Source: Christiangramia bathymodioli (GTDB taxonomy: Bacteria > Bacteroidota > Bacteroidia > Flavobacteriales > Flavobacteriaceae). From it: a stretch of DNA of 64,000 bases. Shown piece by piece: positions 26,896-36,073 of the stretch. The notes beneath the pieces were generated by a model. It was given only the letters and a program-made list of their open reading frames with translations, was not told where the DNA came from and made no database searches. Position 1 is the first letter of the stretch; each line of letters starts with the position of its first letter. The stretch is from NCBI GenBank assembly GCA_009735695.1, contig SRSL01000005.1:1-64000 (forward strand). The letters are read 5' to 3'. The translations under genes were made by a program, and so were the position numbers.

Positions 26896-28176
26896 CTATA
26901 ATTTTCTGTCACACTTATCACCCAGAACTCCTTTGACGTCATATACCACTGCGCCTTCAGATTTTACAATATCTAAATCGATATGCAGGAATTCTTTGTG
27001 AGCAACGGTAAGAACGATTGCCTCGAATTTTCCATTTGGTAGATTCCTGGTAGTTTCCAGCCCATATTCGTGCTTAACCTCTTCAGGGTTGGCCAGTGGA
27101 TCATAAATGCTTAATTCTACCCCGTATTCCTTTAAATTCCTGATTACATCTACCACCTTGGTATTTCGCACATCCGGACAGTTTTCTTTAAAAGTAATTC
27201 CGAGAACCAAAACTTTCGCACCTTTAACTTTAAGATCATTTTGTAGCATTAACTTTACTACTTCGCTGGCTACATACTGCCCCATACTATCATTCATTCG
27301 GCGTCCAGCTAAAATGATCTCAGGATGATATCCAATTTCCTGTGCCTTTTGTGCCAGATAATAAGGATCTACTCCAATACAATGTCCACCAACAAGGCCA
27401 GGTTTAAAAGGAAGAAAGTTCCATTTAGTTCCTGCTGCCTCAAGGACATCCTGGGTATCAATTCCCATCATATTGAAAATCTTCGCTAGCTCATTTACAA
27501 AAGCAATATTTATATCACGTTGAGAGTTTTCAATAACTTTTGCTGCCTCAGCAACCTTTATGGTAGGTGCCAGATGAGTTCCTGCGGTAATAACCTCAGC
27601 GTAGAGATCATTAACTTTTACTCCAATTTCAGGAGTGGAGCCAGCAGTAACCTTTAAAATCTTTTCAACAGTGTGCTCCTTATCACCAGGATTAATTCTT
27701 TCAGGAGAATAACCTACGAAAAAGTCCTCGTTAAATTTCAGTCCGCTATTTTTCTCCAGAACCGGAACACATTCATCCTCGGTTACTCCAGGATAAACGG
27801 TAGATTCGTAAATTATTATATCTCCCTTTTTAAGAACTTTGGCAACAGTCTCACTGGATTTATACAATGGAGTTAAATCCGGGCGATTATTTTTATCAAC
27901 CGGGGTAGGAACTGTAATAATAAAATATTTACAATTTTTAATCTCTTGTAGATTTGCCGTACAATAAAGACCTTTACTTTCTGAATTTGTTGATTTCAGA
28001 ACTGATTGTAATAGATCGTTTTCCACTTCTAAAGTAGAATCCTTACCATTCATTAATTCCTGAATTCGGTTTTGGTTGATATCAAAACCAACAACGGGAT
28101 ATTTTGTTGCAAAAAGACGGGCTAGAGGAAGACCTACATAGCCAAGACCGATAACTGCTATTTTTTTTTGTGCCAT
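26896..28176 (-). CDS. tviB: UDP-N-acetylglucosamine/galactosamine C6 dehydrogenase (TviB/WbpA type)
   Basis: A 426-residue nucleotide-sugar dehydrogenase. Seen: VIGLGYVGLPLARLFA, ITVPTPVDKNNRPDLTPL, YESTVYPGVTEDECVPVLE, GYSPERINPGDKEH and the catalytic cysteine in GGHCIGVDPYYLA. These blocks and the length agree with TviB/WbpA/VipA, which oxidise UDP-GlcNAc (or UDP-GalNAc) to the uronic acid. The next gene, 12 bases away, is a TviC-like epimerase, the usual partner, so UDP-GalNAcA is the probable product. TviB-type substrate choice is inferred. Confidence 0.92.
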   Translation of the reverse strand: MAQKKIAVIGLGYVGLPLARLFATKYPVVGFDINQNRIQELMNGKDSTLEVENDLLQSVLKSTNSESKGLYCTANLQEIKNCKYFIITVPTPVDKNNRPDLTPLYKSSETVAKVLKKGDIIIYESTVYPGVTEDECVPVLEKNSGLKFNEDFFVGYSPERINPGDKEHTVEKILKVTAGSTPEIGVKVNDLYAEVITAGTHLAPTIKVAEAAKVIENSQRDINIAFVNELAKIFNMMGIDTQDVLEAAGTKWNFLPFKPGLVGGHCIGVDPYYLAQKAQEIGYHPEIILAGRRMNDSMGQYVASEVVKLMLQNDLKVKGAKVLVLGITFKENCPDVRNTKVVDVIRNLKEYGVELSIYDPLANPEEVKHEYGLETTRNLPNGKFEAIVLTVAHKEFLHIDLDIVKSEGAVVYDVKGVLGDKCDRKL

Positions 28177-28188
28177 TAATTTATATTC

Positions 28189-29190
28189 TTATTTCAAATT
28201 ATCCCAGTACCAGGAAACCGCCTCTTTTAGTCCTTCCTCGATCTTATGAGTCGGACTATAACCAAGTAATTCCTTAGCCTTTTCTACTGATGCCAAAGAA
28301 TGAGGAATATCTCCAGGCCTGTTAGGACCATGTTTTATTTCAACTTTTAATATTTCTGAATCATATTCAGAAAGGTGCTTTTTTAGCAATTGAGTTAATT
28401 CTAACAAATTAGTTCTATCACCTACCGCGGTGTTATAAACTTGATTTACAGCTTTTTCATCTTTAGAGGTAATGGCGAGAAGATTCATTTGTATTACATT
28501 GTCTATATATGTGAAGTCCCGAGAATAGGTTCCATCTCCATTAATAACCGGGCTTTCGTGCTGCATAAACTGCATTACAAATTTAGGGATCACAGCTGCA
28601 TAAGCTCCATTCGGATCCTGCTTGCGTCCGAAAACATTAAAATATCGAAGACCAATGGTGTCCAAGTTATATGCACTCTTAAAAATATCTGCATATAATT
28701 CATTTACGTACTTTGTTATTGCATATGGAGATAAAGGCTTTCCTATCTTGCCCTCTACCTTCGGAAGACTTTCTGAATCTCCATAAGTGGAAGAACTTGC
28801 TGCATACACAAATCGTTTAACCTCATTATCTCTGGCTGCCACTAACATATTCAGAAAACCAGTAACATTTACTTCATTACTGGTGATAGGATCCTTTAGG
28901 GATCTAGGTACCGATCCGAGAGCCGCTTCATGCAAGATATAATCAATCCCTTTAGCTGCCTTCTGACAGGTTTCGATATCTCTTATATCTCCTTCAAAAA
29001 ATTCAAAATTGGGATGTTCCATAATGGCATTTAAATTTTTCCTATGCCCTGTTGAAAAATTGTCCAGGCAACGGACTTTTGCCCCTAACTCTAATAACTT
29101 TTCACACAAATTAGAACCGATAAAGCCGGCACCTCCTGTAACAAGTACATTCGAGGAAGAAATGATTTGTTTCTGGGAATCAGTAATCAA
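28189..29190 (-). CDS. tviC: NAD-dependent nucleotide-sugar 4-epimerase (TviC/WbpP type)
   Basis: A 333-residue extended SDR. Seen: VTGGAGFIGSNLCEKL (NAD loop), DNFSTGHRKNL, SSSTYGDSESLPKVEG and the catalytic SPYAITKYVNELYA (Tyr-x3-Lys). This set is characteristic of UDP-GlcNAc/UDP-GlcNAcA C4-epimerases of the WbpP/TviC type. The start codon appears to be TTG (29188-29190); an in-frame stop lies five codons upstream and the N-terminus is of the right length. A candidate -7 box is at 29221-29228. With the TviB-like gene it provides UDP-GalNAc(A). Confidence 0.9.
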   Translation of the reverse strand: MITDSQKQIISSSNVLVTGGAGFIGSNLCEKLLELGAKVRCLDNFSTGHRKNLNAIMEHPNFEFFEGDIRDIETCQKAAKGIDYILHEAALGSVPRSLKDPITSNEVNVTGFLNMLVAARDNEVKRFVYAASSSTYGDSESLPKVEGKIGKPLSPYAITKYVNELYADIFKSAYNLDTIGLRYFNVFGRKQDPNGAYAAVIPKFVMQFMQHESPVINGDGTYSRDFTYIDNVIQMNLLAITSKDEKAVNQVYNTAVGDRTNLLELTQLLKKHLSEYDSEILKVEIKHGPNRPGDIPHSLASVEKAKELLGYSPTHKIEEGLKEAVSWYWDNLK

Positions 29191-29220
29191 TAGTTTGATA
29201 TTTTAACATTTAGCAGTTGG

Positions 29221-29228
29221 CAAATATA
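29221..29228 (-). promoter_or_regulatory. Candidate internal promoter -7 box
   Basis: The minus strand reads TATATTTG, matching TAnnTTTG, 31 bases before the TTG start of the epimerase gene, in a 103-base gap between it and rfbA. No TTG at the expected -33 distance. It may start a sub-operon for uronic acid and amino-sugar synthesis. Confidence 0.4.
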
Positions 29229-29293
29229 AAATATCTCATTTAAGATATGTTAAACCCAATCTTAAAGAATTGCCAAAACTAAACCTCGCCTTT

Positions 29294-30166
29294 TTACTTC
29301 AATATTCTTAAAAGGTATTCCCCGTAATCACTCTTAACTAGACCTTCGGCCAGGGTCTTTAATTCATCCCTTGAGATAAAGCCTTTTCGATAGGCTATTT
29401 CCTCAAGGCATGCAATTTTTAGCCCTTGTCTTTTTTCAATAGTTTGGATAAAATTGGATGCTTCTAATAGAGAATCGTGAGTCCCCGTATCAAGCCATGC
29501 ATACCCCCTACCCATTAATTCTACATTTAAAACTTCTTTTTCAAGATATTTTTGATTCACATCAGAAATCTCCAGTTCACCTCTCTCACTGGGTTCTATT
29601 TTCCTTGCTATCTCAACGACAGAGTTGGGATAGAAATACAAACCAGTAACTGCATAGTTACTCCTTGGTTCCCTGGGTTTTTCCTGGATACTAATGGCCT
29701 TGCCCTCTTCATCGAAATCTACTACACCATAGCGTTCTGGGTCATTCACATAATAGCCGAAAATCGTAGCTTTTGCTTTTTCCTCACATAACTTTACAGC
29801 CCTGCTTAAAAGTTGACCAAAACCCTGACCATAAAAAATGTTATCTCCCAGCACCAAGCAAACATTATCCTGGCCAATAAAATCCTCTCCGATAATAAAA
29901 GCCTCTGCCAGGCCTTTTGGTTCAGGTTGTTCCTTATATTGAATACGAATACCTAGCTCTGAACCATCTCCTAGCAGTTTTTCAAAATTTGGCAAATCAG
30001 TGGGTGTAGAAATGATTAAGATCTCTCGAATATCAGCCAATAGAAGCACAGATAGAGGATAATAAATCATAGGTTTATCGTAAACCGAGAGCAATTGTTT
30101 TGATACACCTTTGGTAATAGGATATAAACGAGTTCCTGTTCCTCCTGCGAGTATAATTCCTTTCAT
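29294..30166 (-). CDS. rfbA: Glucose-1-phosphate thymidylyltransferase
   Basis: A 290-residue enzyme making dTDP-glucose from dTTP and glucose-1-phosphate. Seen: [20 protein letters not shown] (nucleotide loop), [21 protein letters not shown] (metal Asp) and [15 protein letters not shown], all diagnostic of RmlA/RfbA. Full length. The start overlaps the stop of the aminotransferase gene (TAATG). The product feeds rfbB at 33749, which lies apart on the same strand beyond a flippase and an opposite-strand gene. Confidence 0.97.
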   Translation of the reverse strand: MKGIILAGGTGTRLYPITKGVSKQLLSVYDKPMIYYPLSVLLLADIREILIISTPTDLPNFEKLLGDGSELGIRIQYKEQPEPKGLAEAFIIGEDFIGQDNVCLVLGDNIFYGQGFGQLLSRAVKLCEEKAKATIFGYYVNDPERYGVVDFDEEGKAISIQEKPREPRSNYAVTGLYFYPNSVVEIARKIEPSERGELEISDVNQKYLEKEVLNVELMGRGYAWLDTGTHDSLLEASNFIQTIEKRQGLKIACLEEIAYRKGFISRDELKTLAEGLVKSDYGEYLLRILK

Positions 30167-31257
30167 TAATTCACTTTTAGGTCTTTCAATTTCGAATTTA
30201 CCAAATCACAAATCAATTTAATATCTGTGAATTTTAATTCAGAATAAAGTGGCATACAAAGAATTCTGCTCGCAATGTCTTCAGACACCGGCATCTCTTT
30301 ATATTTTAAAAACGGCAAATTATTTAAAGATGGATAAAAATACCTCCTTGGATATATTTCCTTTTCAGCAAGAATTGACAGTACTTCTTTCAATATACTC
30401 TCATTAGGAAAAATAAGCGGATAATAATTGAAATTGGATTCAACCCCTTCTATTTGAACCGGTTTCCTAACCTTTTCAAAATCTAAATATTTATCATAAA
30501 GCTGTGTTCGAATCTTATTGCTTTCGATCAATTCAAAAACATAAGGAAGAACCGCAAGTCCCATCCCTGCCTGTAATTCGCTAAGTTTTGCATTAATACC
30601 CAAACCCTGGAATTCGATTTTACCCTTATGTCCAAAATTATGTCTGTAAAAAAGTTCCTGAAATAATTCATTATCCTTGCAAAACGTGGCACCACCTTCA
30701 CCCGTGTGAAATAACTTAGTGGCGTGAAAACTACATGTGCTCACATCTCCAAAATTAAATATTGATTTTCCTCTATATTTTACTCCGAAACAATGGGCTG
30801 CATCGTAAATTACCTTAAGATCATAATTCTTAGCAATTTTTTCAATTTCTTCCAATTCACAAGGATTCCCGAAAACATGGGTTGCCAATATAGCCGTTGT
30901 TTTTTTGGTAATCGCATTTTCGATCTTTGATGCTTCAATACAAAGTGAATTTGGCGAGATATCTACAAATACAGGTGTGCAGTTCTCCCAAACAATTGAC
31001 GAAGTAGTAGCCACGTAACTAAATGGAGTTGTGATCACCTCACCTTGCTTGGCCATGGATTTTAGAACTATTTGCAAGGGAAGTGTACCATTCGCAGTTA
31101 GGACAATATTAGAGATATTTAAATAATTTTGGAGACTCTTAATCAACTTCTGGTGTAAAACACCTCCATTGGCTATCTGGTTTGATTTCCAGATTTGGCC
31201 TATAATTTTTTCATACTCCGTTTTAGGAGGCAAAAATGTCTTAGTCACATTAATCAT
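30166..31257 (-). CDS. dTDP-4-amino-4,6-dideoxyhexose aminotransferase (DegT family, VioA-like)
   Basis: A 363-residue PLP-dependent sugar aminotransferase. Seen: [26 protein letters not shown] (PLP-contacting residues) and [15 protein letters not shown] with the PLP lysine, the last resembling VioA/RffA-type enzymes acting on dTDP-4-keto-6-deoxyglucose. The neighbour rfbA and the nearby rfbB provide that substrate, while rmlC and rmlD are absent, so a dTDP-4-amino sugar rather than rhamnose is predicted. 3-amino specificity (FdtB-like) needs an FdtA isomerase, not seen here. It overlaps the flippase by 4 bases. Confidence 0.87.
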   Translation of the reverse strand: MINVTKTFLPPKTEYEKIIGQIWKSNQIANGGVLHQKLIKSLQNYLNISNIVLTANGTLPLQIVLKSMAKQGEVITTPFSYVATTSSIVWENCTPVFVDISPNSLCIEASKIENAITKKTTAILATHVFGNPCELEEIEKIAKNYDLKVIYDAAHCFGVKYRGKSIFNFGDVSTCSFHATKLFHTGEGGATFCKDNELFQELFYRHNFGHKGKIEFQGLGINAKLSELQAGMGLAVLPYVFELIESNKIRTQLYDKYLDFEKVRKPVQIEGVESNFNYYPLIFPNESILKEVLSILAEKEIYPRRYFYPSLNNLPFLKYKEMPVSEDIASRILCMPLYSELKFTDIKLICDLVNSKLKDLKVN

Positions 31258-32693
31258 CTATCCTTCAGCAATTTAATTAATTCTTCGAGGGACTTATAAT
31301 TGAAAAGCTTCGCTAAAAGTAAATATATAATAGCTCCAAGGCCTATCCCAAGGATTAATCTAAAAATGTCACTCATCTCTGTTTTAAAAAAAGATGTATC
31401 TATCCAATATACTACCAGTCCAGTAAAAATAGATAAACCTACAATTGGCGTAATATCCTTTAATTGCTCTGAAGCCGGGTAGTTAATAAATTTTCCAGTA
31501 TAATGAGCATTAATAAAATAAATTAGAATTGAGGCACAAACCTGTCCGTAAAGAATAGGAAATATTCCCAATGGGATTGTAATTGCAAGAATTATTACGA
31601 TAATTATTTTTTTTATTACTTCCAATCTTAAAAATAAATCACTTCTACCTTTTACATTCAATATACCAAGGTTATAAGTATGCAGAGGTAAAATCATACC
31701 AGTTACGCACAAAATCTGGAAGTAAGGAACAGCAGGCAGCCATTTTTCAGTAAACAAAAACCTGAAAACCGGTTCTGCCAGTATAGCCAGAACAAGGAGA
31801 ACAGGGGTAACAATGAAAACTACCATCTTCATTAACCTTTTGTAAATATCCTTTAATCTTATATTATCGTCCTGTATCTTAGTAAATAAAGGAAAAGTGA
31901 CCCTATCAAAAGCTCTTGATATATTTTGCACAGGCAATTGATTCATTGTTTCTGCCCTCGTATAAAAACCGAGTTGAGCTGCAGAAAAATATTTCCCGAT
32001 TGCAATTAGGTAAATATTCTTAAAAATTCGATCAAGGATCTCAGAAAGGGTAAGGCGATATCCAAAATTTAAATGAACTTTCAACTTATTCCTATCGAAT
32101 TTTAAAACTGGTATCCAACCTACCATCACCATAACCATAAGAGTGTTACTCAAATTAGTGGTAATGTGACTCCAAACCAAACTCCAAACTCCAAATCCAT
32201 TCATGGCTAAAATCACACCCACAAATCCGCCAACTATTGCTGAGGGAAGGGCTATGAGAGACTGTGTTTTAAAATCCATGTTTCGGGTTAACTGTGCCAG
32301 AGGAACCAGGGAAAAACCCGCAATTATAAAGGTTAAGCAATAAAGCTGAAGTATTTCTACAAGGATAGGCCGGTCATAAAATCGTGAAATAGGATAAGCT
32401 GCGAAATAAAGAATAATATAAATCCCAATACTAACAATAAGATTAAAGTAGAAAACACTAGAATAATCTAATTCATTTACTTCCTTACTTCTAATTAAGG
32501 ATTTGCTCATACCACCGTGAACCAGTGCATTTCCCAATGCTATAAATACAGCGATCATCCCAATAAGGCCAAATTCTTCTGGTAGTAATATCCTTGCAAG
32601 AATGATAGAAATAATAAAACCGATTAACTGATTCCCAAATTGTTGGGAAAAAGTCCAAACCAGACTTATGGCAGCTTTCTTTTTTAAAGACAT
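31254..32693 (-). CDS. Wzx-type polysaccharide flippase (MOP superfamily), copy 2
   Basis: A 479-residue membrane protein with about 12-14 hydrophobic segments. It opens SLVWTFSQQFGNQLIGFIIS...ARILLPEEFGLIG and has GKYFSAAQLGFYTRAETMNQLP in the central loop, typical of WzxC/PST exporters. It is paralogous to the flippase at 18012. It starts the minus-strand run, with a -7 box at 32726-32733 upstream, and its stop overlaps the aminotransferase start (ATGA). Exports undecaprenyl-linked units or shares duties with copy 1 (inference). Confidence 0.92.
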   Translation of the reverse strand: MSLKKKAAISLVWTFSQQFGNQLIGFIISIILARILLPEEFGLIGMIAVFIALGNALVHGGMSKSLIRSKEVNELDYSSVFYFNLIVSIGIYIILYFAAYPISRFYDRPILVEILQLYCLTFIIAGFSLVPLAQLTRNMDFKTQSLIALPSAIVGGFVGVILAMNGFGVWSLVWSHITTNLSNTLMVMVMVGWIPVLKFDRNKLKVHLNFGYRLTLSEILDRIFKNIYLIAIGKYFSAAQLGFYTRAETMNQLPVQNISRAFDRVTFPLFTKIQDDNIRLKDIYKRLMKMVVFIVTPVLLVLAILAEPVFRFLFTEKWLPAVPYFQILCVTGMILPLHTYNLGILNVKGRSDLFLRLEVIKKIIIVIILAITIPLGIFPILYGQVCASILIYFINAHYTGKFINYPASEQLKDITPIVGLSIFTGLVVYWIDTSFFKTEMSDIFRLILGIGLGAIIYLLLAKLFNYKSLEELIKLLKDR

Positions 32694-32725
32694 TTATGGC
32701 CGATCAGGGGATTAATGGTTGTTAA

Positions 32726-32733
32726 CAAATGTA
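32726..32733 (-). promoter_or_regulatory. Candidate -7 box for the flippase-led minus-strand operon
   Basis: The minus strand reads TACATTTG (TAnnTTTG), 33 bases before the ATG at 32693. A clear TTG at -33 is missing. It lies inside the longest possible frame of the divergent GT10 gene, one reason to prefer the later start for that gene. Confidence 0.4.
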
Positions 32734-32777
32734 TCAATTTCAAAATTTATATCTTCATCAGCCCTTACATTCAATCA

Positions 32778-33743
32778 ATGAAAAATATAAAAATCTGGTT
32801 TACCGATTTCTACCAAGGTTTTCAACCTTCAGATAATCCATTTATAAATATATTAAAGGACCGATTTTCTGTAGAATTGGACAGCGATTCTCCTGATTTC
32901 TTATTCTACTCCTGTTACGGATATGATTTTCTCCACTATAATTGCCCCCGGATTTTTTACACAGGGGAAAACCTTAGGCCTGATTTTAATCTATGTGATT
33001 ACGCAATAGGCTTTGACCATTTTGAATTCGAAGACAGGTATCTCCGATTTCCTAATTATGCCTTATTCGAAGGACAGTTTGAAAAGTTAACAGAGATAAA
33101 AAATGATGGAATCGAAGATAAAGATTATTTCTGCAATTTCATTTATTCAAATAATCAGGCAAATCCTATTCGCGATCAATTTTTCCATTCTTTAAATGAA
33201 TATAAAAAGATCAGTTCTCCCGGAAAACATCTGAACAATGTAAACATTGAGATTGGCGGGAGATATGCCTCGGACTGGATGTTCAGCAAAATAGATTTTC
33301 AATCGAAATGCAAATTCACCATTGCTTTTGAAAACAGTTCTTCACCGGGGTATACTACGGAAAAGATCATGCATGCATTTTTGGCAGGCACTATTCCCAT
33401 TTACTGGGGAAACCCTAAAGTAAACCTTGATTTTAATCCCGAAGCTTTTATCAATTATCACGATTTTAATAATCTGCAGGAGCTTAAAAGTGAAGTGATT
33501 AGAGTAGATCAGGATAAAGAGTTATATGAGGAGATTATGAAAAAGCCTGTTTTCAGGAATAATATGATGCCTGAAAATCTTAAAAAGGAACGATTAATTG
33601 AATTCCTTCAATCAATTCTAAATCAGAATCTCGAATCTGCCTTTAGAAGACCTCGATACGGTACTACTATTAAATATGAGTCTAGGTTAAAAGAAATGAT
33701 CCGAAAAAAAAATTCATTCAAATGGAAGAAGCTTTTCAGGTAG
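32778..33743 (+). CDS. GT10 (alpha-1,3-fucosyltransferase-like) glycosyltransferase
   Basis: A 321-residue glycosyltransferase of family 10. The diagnostic block FTIAFENSSSPGYTTEKIMH followed by AFLAGTIPIYWGNPKV matches the GDP-fucose-binding motif of alpha-1,3/4-fucosyltransferases; IFYTGENLRPDFN is the conserved upstream block. I chose ATG 32778 (MKNIKIWFTDFYQG); the frame is open to 32715 but that part overlaps a divergent promoter box. A basic C-terminal tail (RKKNSFKWKKLF) resembles membrane-anchoring tails of bacterial GT10 enzymes. It is divergent from the flippase. No GDP-fucose synthesis genes (gmd, fcl) are in the window, so the donor must come from elsewhere, if it is GDP-fucose. 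Confidence 0.9.
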   Translation: MKNIKIWFTDFYQGFQPSDNPFINILKDRFSVELDSDSPDFLFYSCYGYDFLHYNCPRIFYTGENLRPDFNLCDYAIGFDHFEFEDRYLRFPNYALFEGQFEKLTEIKNDGIEDKDYFCNFIYSNNQANPIRDQFFHSLNEYKKISSPGKHLNNVNIEIGGRYASDWMFSKIDFQSKCKFTIAFENSSSPGYTTEKIMHAFLAGTIPIYWGNPKVNLDFNPEAFINYHDFNNLQELKSEVIRVDQDKELYEEIMKKPVFRNNMMPENLKKERLIEFLQSILNQNLESAFRRPRYGTTIKYESRLKEMIRKKNSFKWKKLFR

Positions 33744-33748
33744 GAAGG

Positions 33749-34807
33749 TTAATTATAATGCTCCCTATAATATTCTAAATAATCACCACTAGTTATATGC
33801 ACCAACCACTTTTTATTTTCCAAATACCAATCGATAGTCTTACTTAGGCCCTCTTCGAAAGTAACGGAAGGCTTCCAGCCTAATTTTTCTTCAATTTTGG
33901 TGGCATCGATTGCATAGCGTTTATCATGCCCGGGCCTGTCTTTTACGAAAGTTATTAATTTTCTCGAAGTTCCATTTTCCCTGCCAAGTTTTTCATCGGC
34001 TAGATCACACAACATATTTACGAGCTCGATATTCTTCCATTCATTTAATCCACCGATATTATAGGTCTCCTTAAGTTCTGCCTTATGAAAAATAAGATCT
34101 ATAGCTTTCACATGATCTAGCACAAACAACCAGTCCCTGGTATAATTCCCATCTCCATAAACCGGCAACTCCTTATTCTCAACAATATTATTGATCATTA
34201 ATGGAATTAGCTTTTCAGGAAATTGATACGGTCCGTAATTATTTGAGCAATTCGAGATCACATATGGAATATCGAAAGTTTCTCCGTAAGCCCTTACAAA
34301 GTGGTCAGAGCTTGCCTTTGAGGCCGAATAAGGTGAATTTGGTGAATAAGGGGTAGTTTCTTTAAAAAGTCCGGTCTCTCCAAGAGTACCATAAACTTCA
34401 TCGGTGCTAATGTGGTAAAATAGCTTGCCTTCAAAATTATTCGCCCAAATTGACTTAAAGGCATTCAGAAGATTGATCGTGCCGTTAATATTTGTCCTAA
34501 CGAAGGCAAGGGGATCCTTGATCGATCGATCTACGTGAGACTCTGCAGCCAGGTGGATTACGGCCTCAAACCGGTATTTCCTGAATAGTTGGTTCACCAG
34601 GTCTACATCGCTTATATCTCCTTTTAGAAAATGATAATTCGATTTATCCTCAATATCTTTTAAGTTTTCAAGGTTTCCGGCATAGGTTAGCGCATCGAGA
34701 TTATAGATCTCATAAACTGGATATTTTTTCACAAAATGTCGAATTACATGTGAACCAATAAAACCGGCTCCACCAGTAATTAATATGGGTTTATTCTTTT
34801 CTTTCAT
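33749..34807 (-). CDS. rfbB: dTDP-glucose 4,6-dehydratase
   Basis: A 352-residue extended SDR converting dTDP-glucose to dTDP-4-keto-6-deoxyglucose. Seen: ITGGAGFIGSHVIRHF, LAAESHVDRSI, HISTDEVYGTL (catalytic Thr/Asp/Glu) and SPYSASKASSDHFVRAY (Tyr-x3-Lys), then NNYGPYQFPEKLIPL. Full length and intact. It is 7 bases downstream of the LacI-type regulator and separated from rfbA by the GT10 gene on the other strand and by the flippase and aminotransferase. Confidence 0.97.
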   Translation of the reverse strand: MKEKNKPILITGGAGFIGSHVIRHFVKKYPVYEIYNLDALTYAGNLENLKDIEDKSNYHFLKGDISDVDLVNQLFRKYRFEAVIHLAAESHVDRSIKDPLAFVRTNINGTINLLNAFKSIWANNFEGKLFYHISTDEVYGTLGETGLFKETTPYSPNSPYSASKASSDHFVRAYGETFDIPYVISNCSNNYGPYQFPEKLIPLMINNIVENKELPVYGDGNYTRDWLFVLDHVKAIDLIFHKAELKETYNIGGLNEWKNIELVNMLCDLADEKLGRENGTSRKLITFVKDRPGHDKRYAIDATKIEEKLGWKPSVTFEEGLSKTIDWYLENKKWLVHITSGDYLEYYREHYN

Positions 34808-34814
34808 TACTTTT

Positions 34815-35822
34815 TCAAAACTTCGTCGACTCCAAATGCATTAAACTGGTCGCTATAATGCTTTCTTTAAATTGTTCAGGAGCATATTTTCCTTCGAGAC
34901 GATTATTCAATAATTGCATGGCTGTTGAACCAATTTCTACAGGATGTTGCTCAATATAACTGATAGATGGGGTTAAATATTCGGCGATTTCCTTGCTGAT
35001 ATACCCAATTAACTTCAGCTGTTCAGGAACTTTTATTTTTTCTTCATAAGCAATTCTCGTAGCTAGTATAGTACTTTCAAAATCTGTACATAATAGCGCT
35101 TCAACTTTGTTATTAGCGATCAGGTTATGAATTTTACTCCTCAACAGTGCTGGATCGGTACTACAGGCCATTTGCTGTTCATTTTCGGAAGAAAGTGCCT
35201 TTTCATATCCCTTTATTCTTAATTTCCCAATTCCTACATGGTGAATGGCTGACGCGATCCCAATATTTTTTATCCCTCTCTCCAGGAAATAGTTGGTAGC
35301 ATCATAGAAACTTTGCTCATCATCCACGCCTACCTTATCTGCAGGAATTTCAACATTGATGCGATCATAAATTACCAGTGGGATATCATAATCTACCAGG
35401 GAAAATAGGTGATCGTATTCTTTCTTTTTATGAGTTTCTTCAGCAATGGCTATTAAAACTCCATCAACTAAGCCGCTGGTAAGCATATCACATATTTGCT
35501 TCTCTCTTTCCAAAGATTCATTGGAGATATAAGTAATAACCTGCTGATTCTGTTCCTGGGCCTGAGCCTCAATACCTGAAAGTACCCTGGCAAAAAAACT
35601 ATTTGAAATATTAGGAATAACCACCCCGATGGTTCCTGTTTTACTCCGTTTCAGGTTTACGGCAACAGGATTAGGTCTGTAATTATGGAGTTTTGCCAAT
35701 TCCTTAACCCGTTCGGCTGTTTTAGGGCTTATTTCCGGACTATCATGCAGGGCTTTGGATACCGTAGAAACCGAAACATTCAGCAACTTGGCAAGTTCTT
35801 TTAAGGTTATTTTACTTTTCAT
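34815..35822 (-). CDS. LacI/GalR-family transcriptional regulator
   Basis: A 335-residue regulator with an N-terminal LacI helix-turn-helix and hinge (about 1-60: ITLKELAKLLNVSVSTVSKA, then YRPNPVAVNLKRSKT) and a periplasmic-binding-protein-like effector domain (about 62-335; TIGVVIPNISNSFFARVLSG). It would bind a small sugar-type effector and an operator palindrome. An AACCGGTT palindrome sits 2 bases before its ATG (35824-35831), a plausible autoregulation site. It lies in tandem with rfbB, so control of dTDP-sugar synthesis is possible, but LacI proteins in Flavobacteriaceae also control sugar-uptake regulons elsewhere. Confidence 0.93.
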   Translation of the reverse strand: MKSKITLKELAKLLNVSVSTVSKALHDSPEISPKTAERVKELAKLHNYRPNPVAVNLKRSKTGTIGVVIPNISNSFFARVLSGIEAQAQEQNQQVITYISNESLEREKQICDMLTSGLVDGVLIAIAEETHKKKEYDHLFSLVDYDIPLVIYDRINVEIPADKVGVDDEQSFYDATNYFLERGIKNIGIASAIHHVGIGKLRIKGYEKALSSENEQQMACSTDPALLRSKIHNLIANNKVEALLCTDFESTILATRIAYEEKIKVPEQLKLIGYISKEIAEYLTPSISYIEQHPVEIGSTAMQLLNNRLEGKYAPEQFKESIIATSLMHLESTKF

Positions 35823-35823
35823 A

Positions 35824-35831
35824 AACCGGTT
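35824..35831. promoter_or_regulatory. AACCGGTT palindrome, candidate LacI-family operator
   Basis: A perfect 8-bp palindrome with a central CpG, as LacI-family operators have, is placed just before the start codon of the LacI-type gene. Occupancy would block translation initiation region transcription or RNA polymerase. Evidence is only position and symmetry. Confidence 0.35.
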
Positions 35832-36037
35832 AGGGATTAGTTTATAAAGGTTAAAAAAAATGTCTACTACTACAAACCACAGCCGCGTTCTTAACTGAAG
35901 TATGGATTAATTTCTTACAATGTACCTGAAAAACCGCAAAGTTGTTTAAAATTTCTGAATCTACCCCAATTCATCATAGAATTGACAAAGGCTCCGATTT
36001 CCATTTCTAAAAGTTATGGGTGACAGCTCTAATGATT

Positions 36038-36066
36038 TTGAATGTTCTGGTAATCCTATAAATTTG
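36038..36066 (+). promoter_or_regulatory. Promoter for the small membrane protein
   Basis: TTG (36038-36040), 18 bases, then TAAATTTG (36059-36066): a near-ideal Bacteroidota promoter. It ends 7 bases before the ATG of the 43-codon gene at 36074, giving a very short leader. Confidence 0.55.
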
Positions 36067-36073
36067 TAAATAC

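Noticed and set aside
32715-32777. N-terminal extension of the GT10 gene
   Set aside because: It covers the divergent promoter box for the flippase operon and the family begins at the later ATG 32778.
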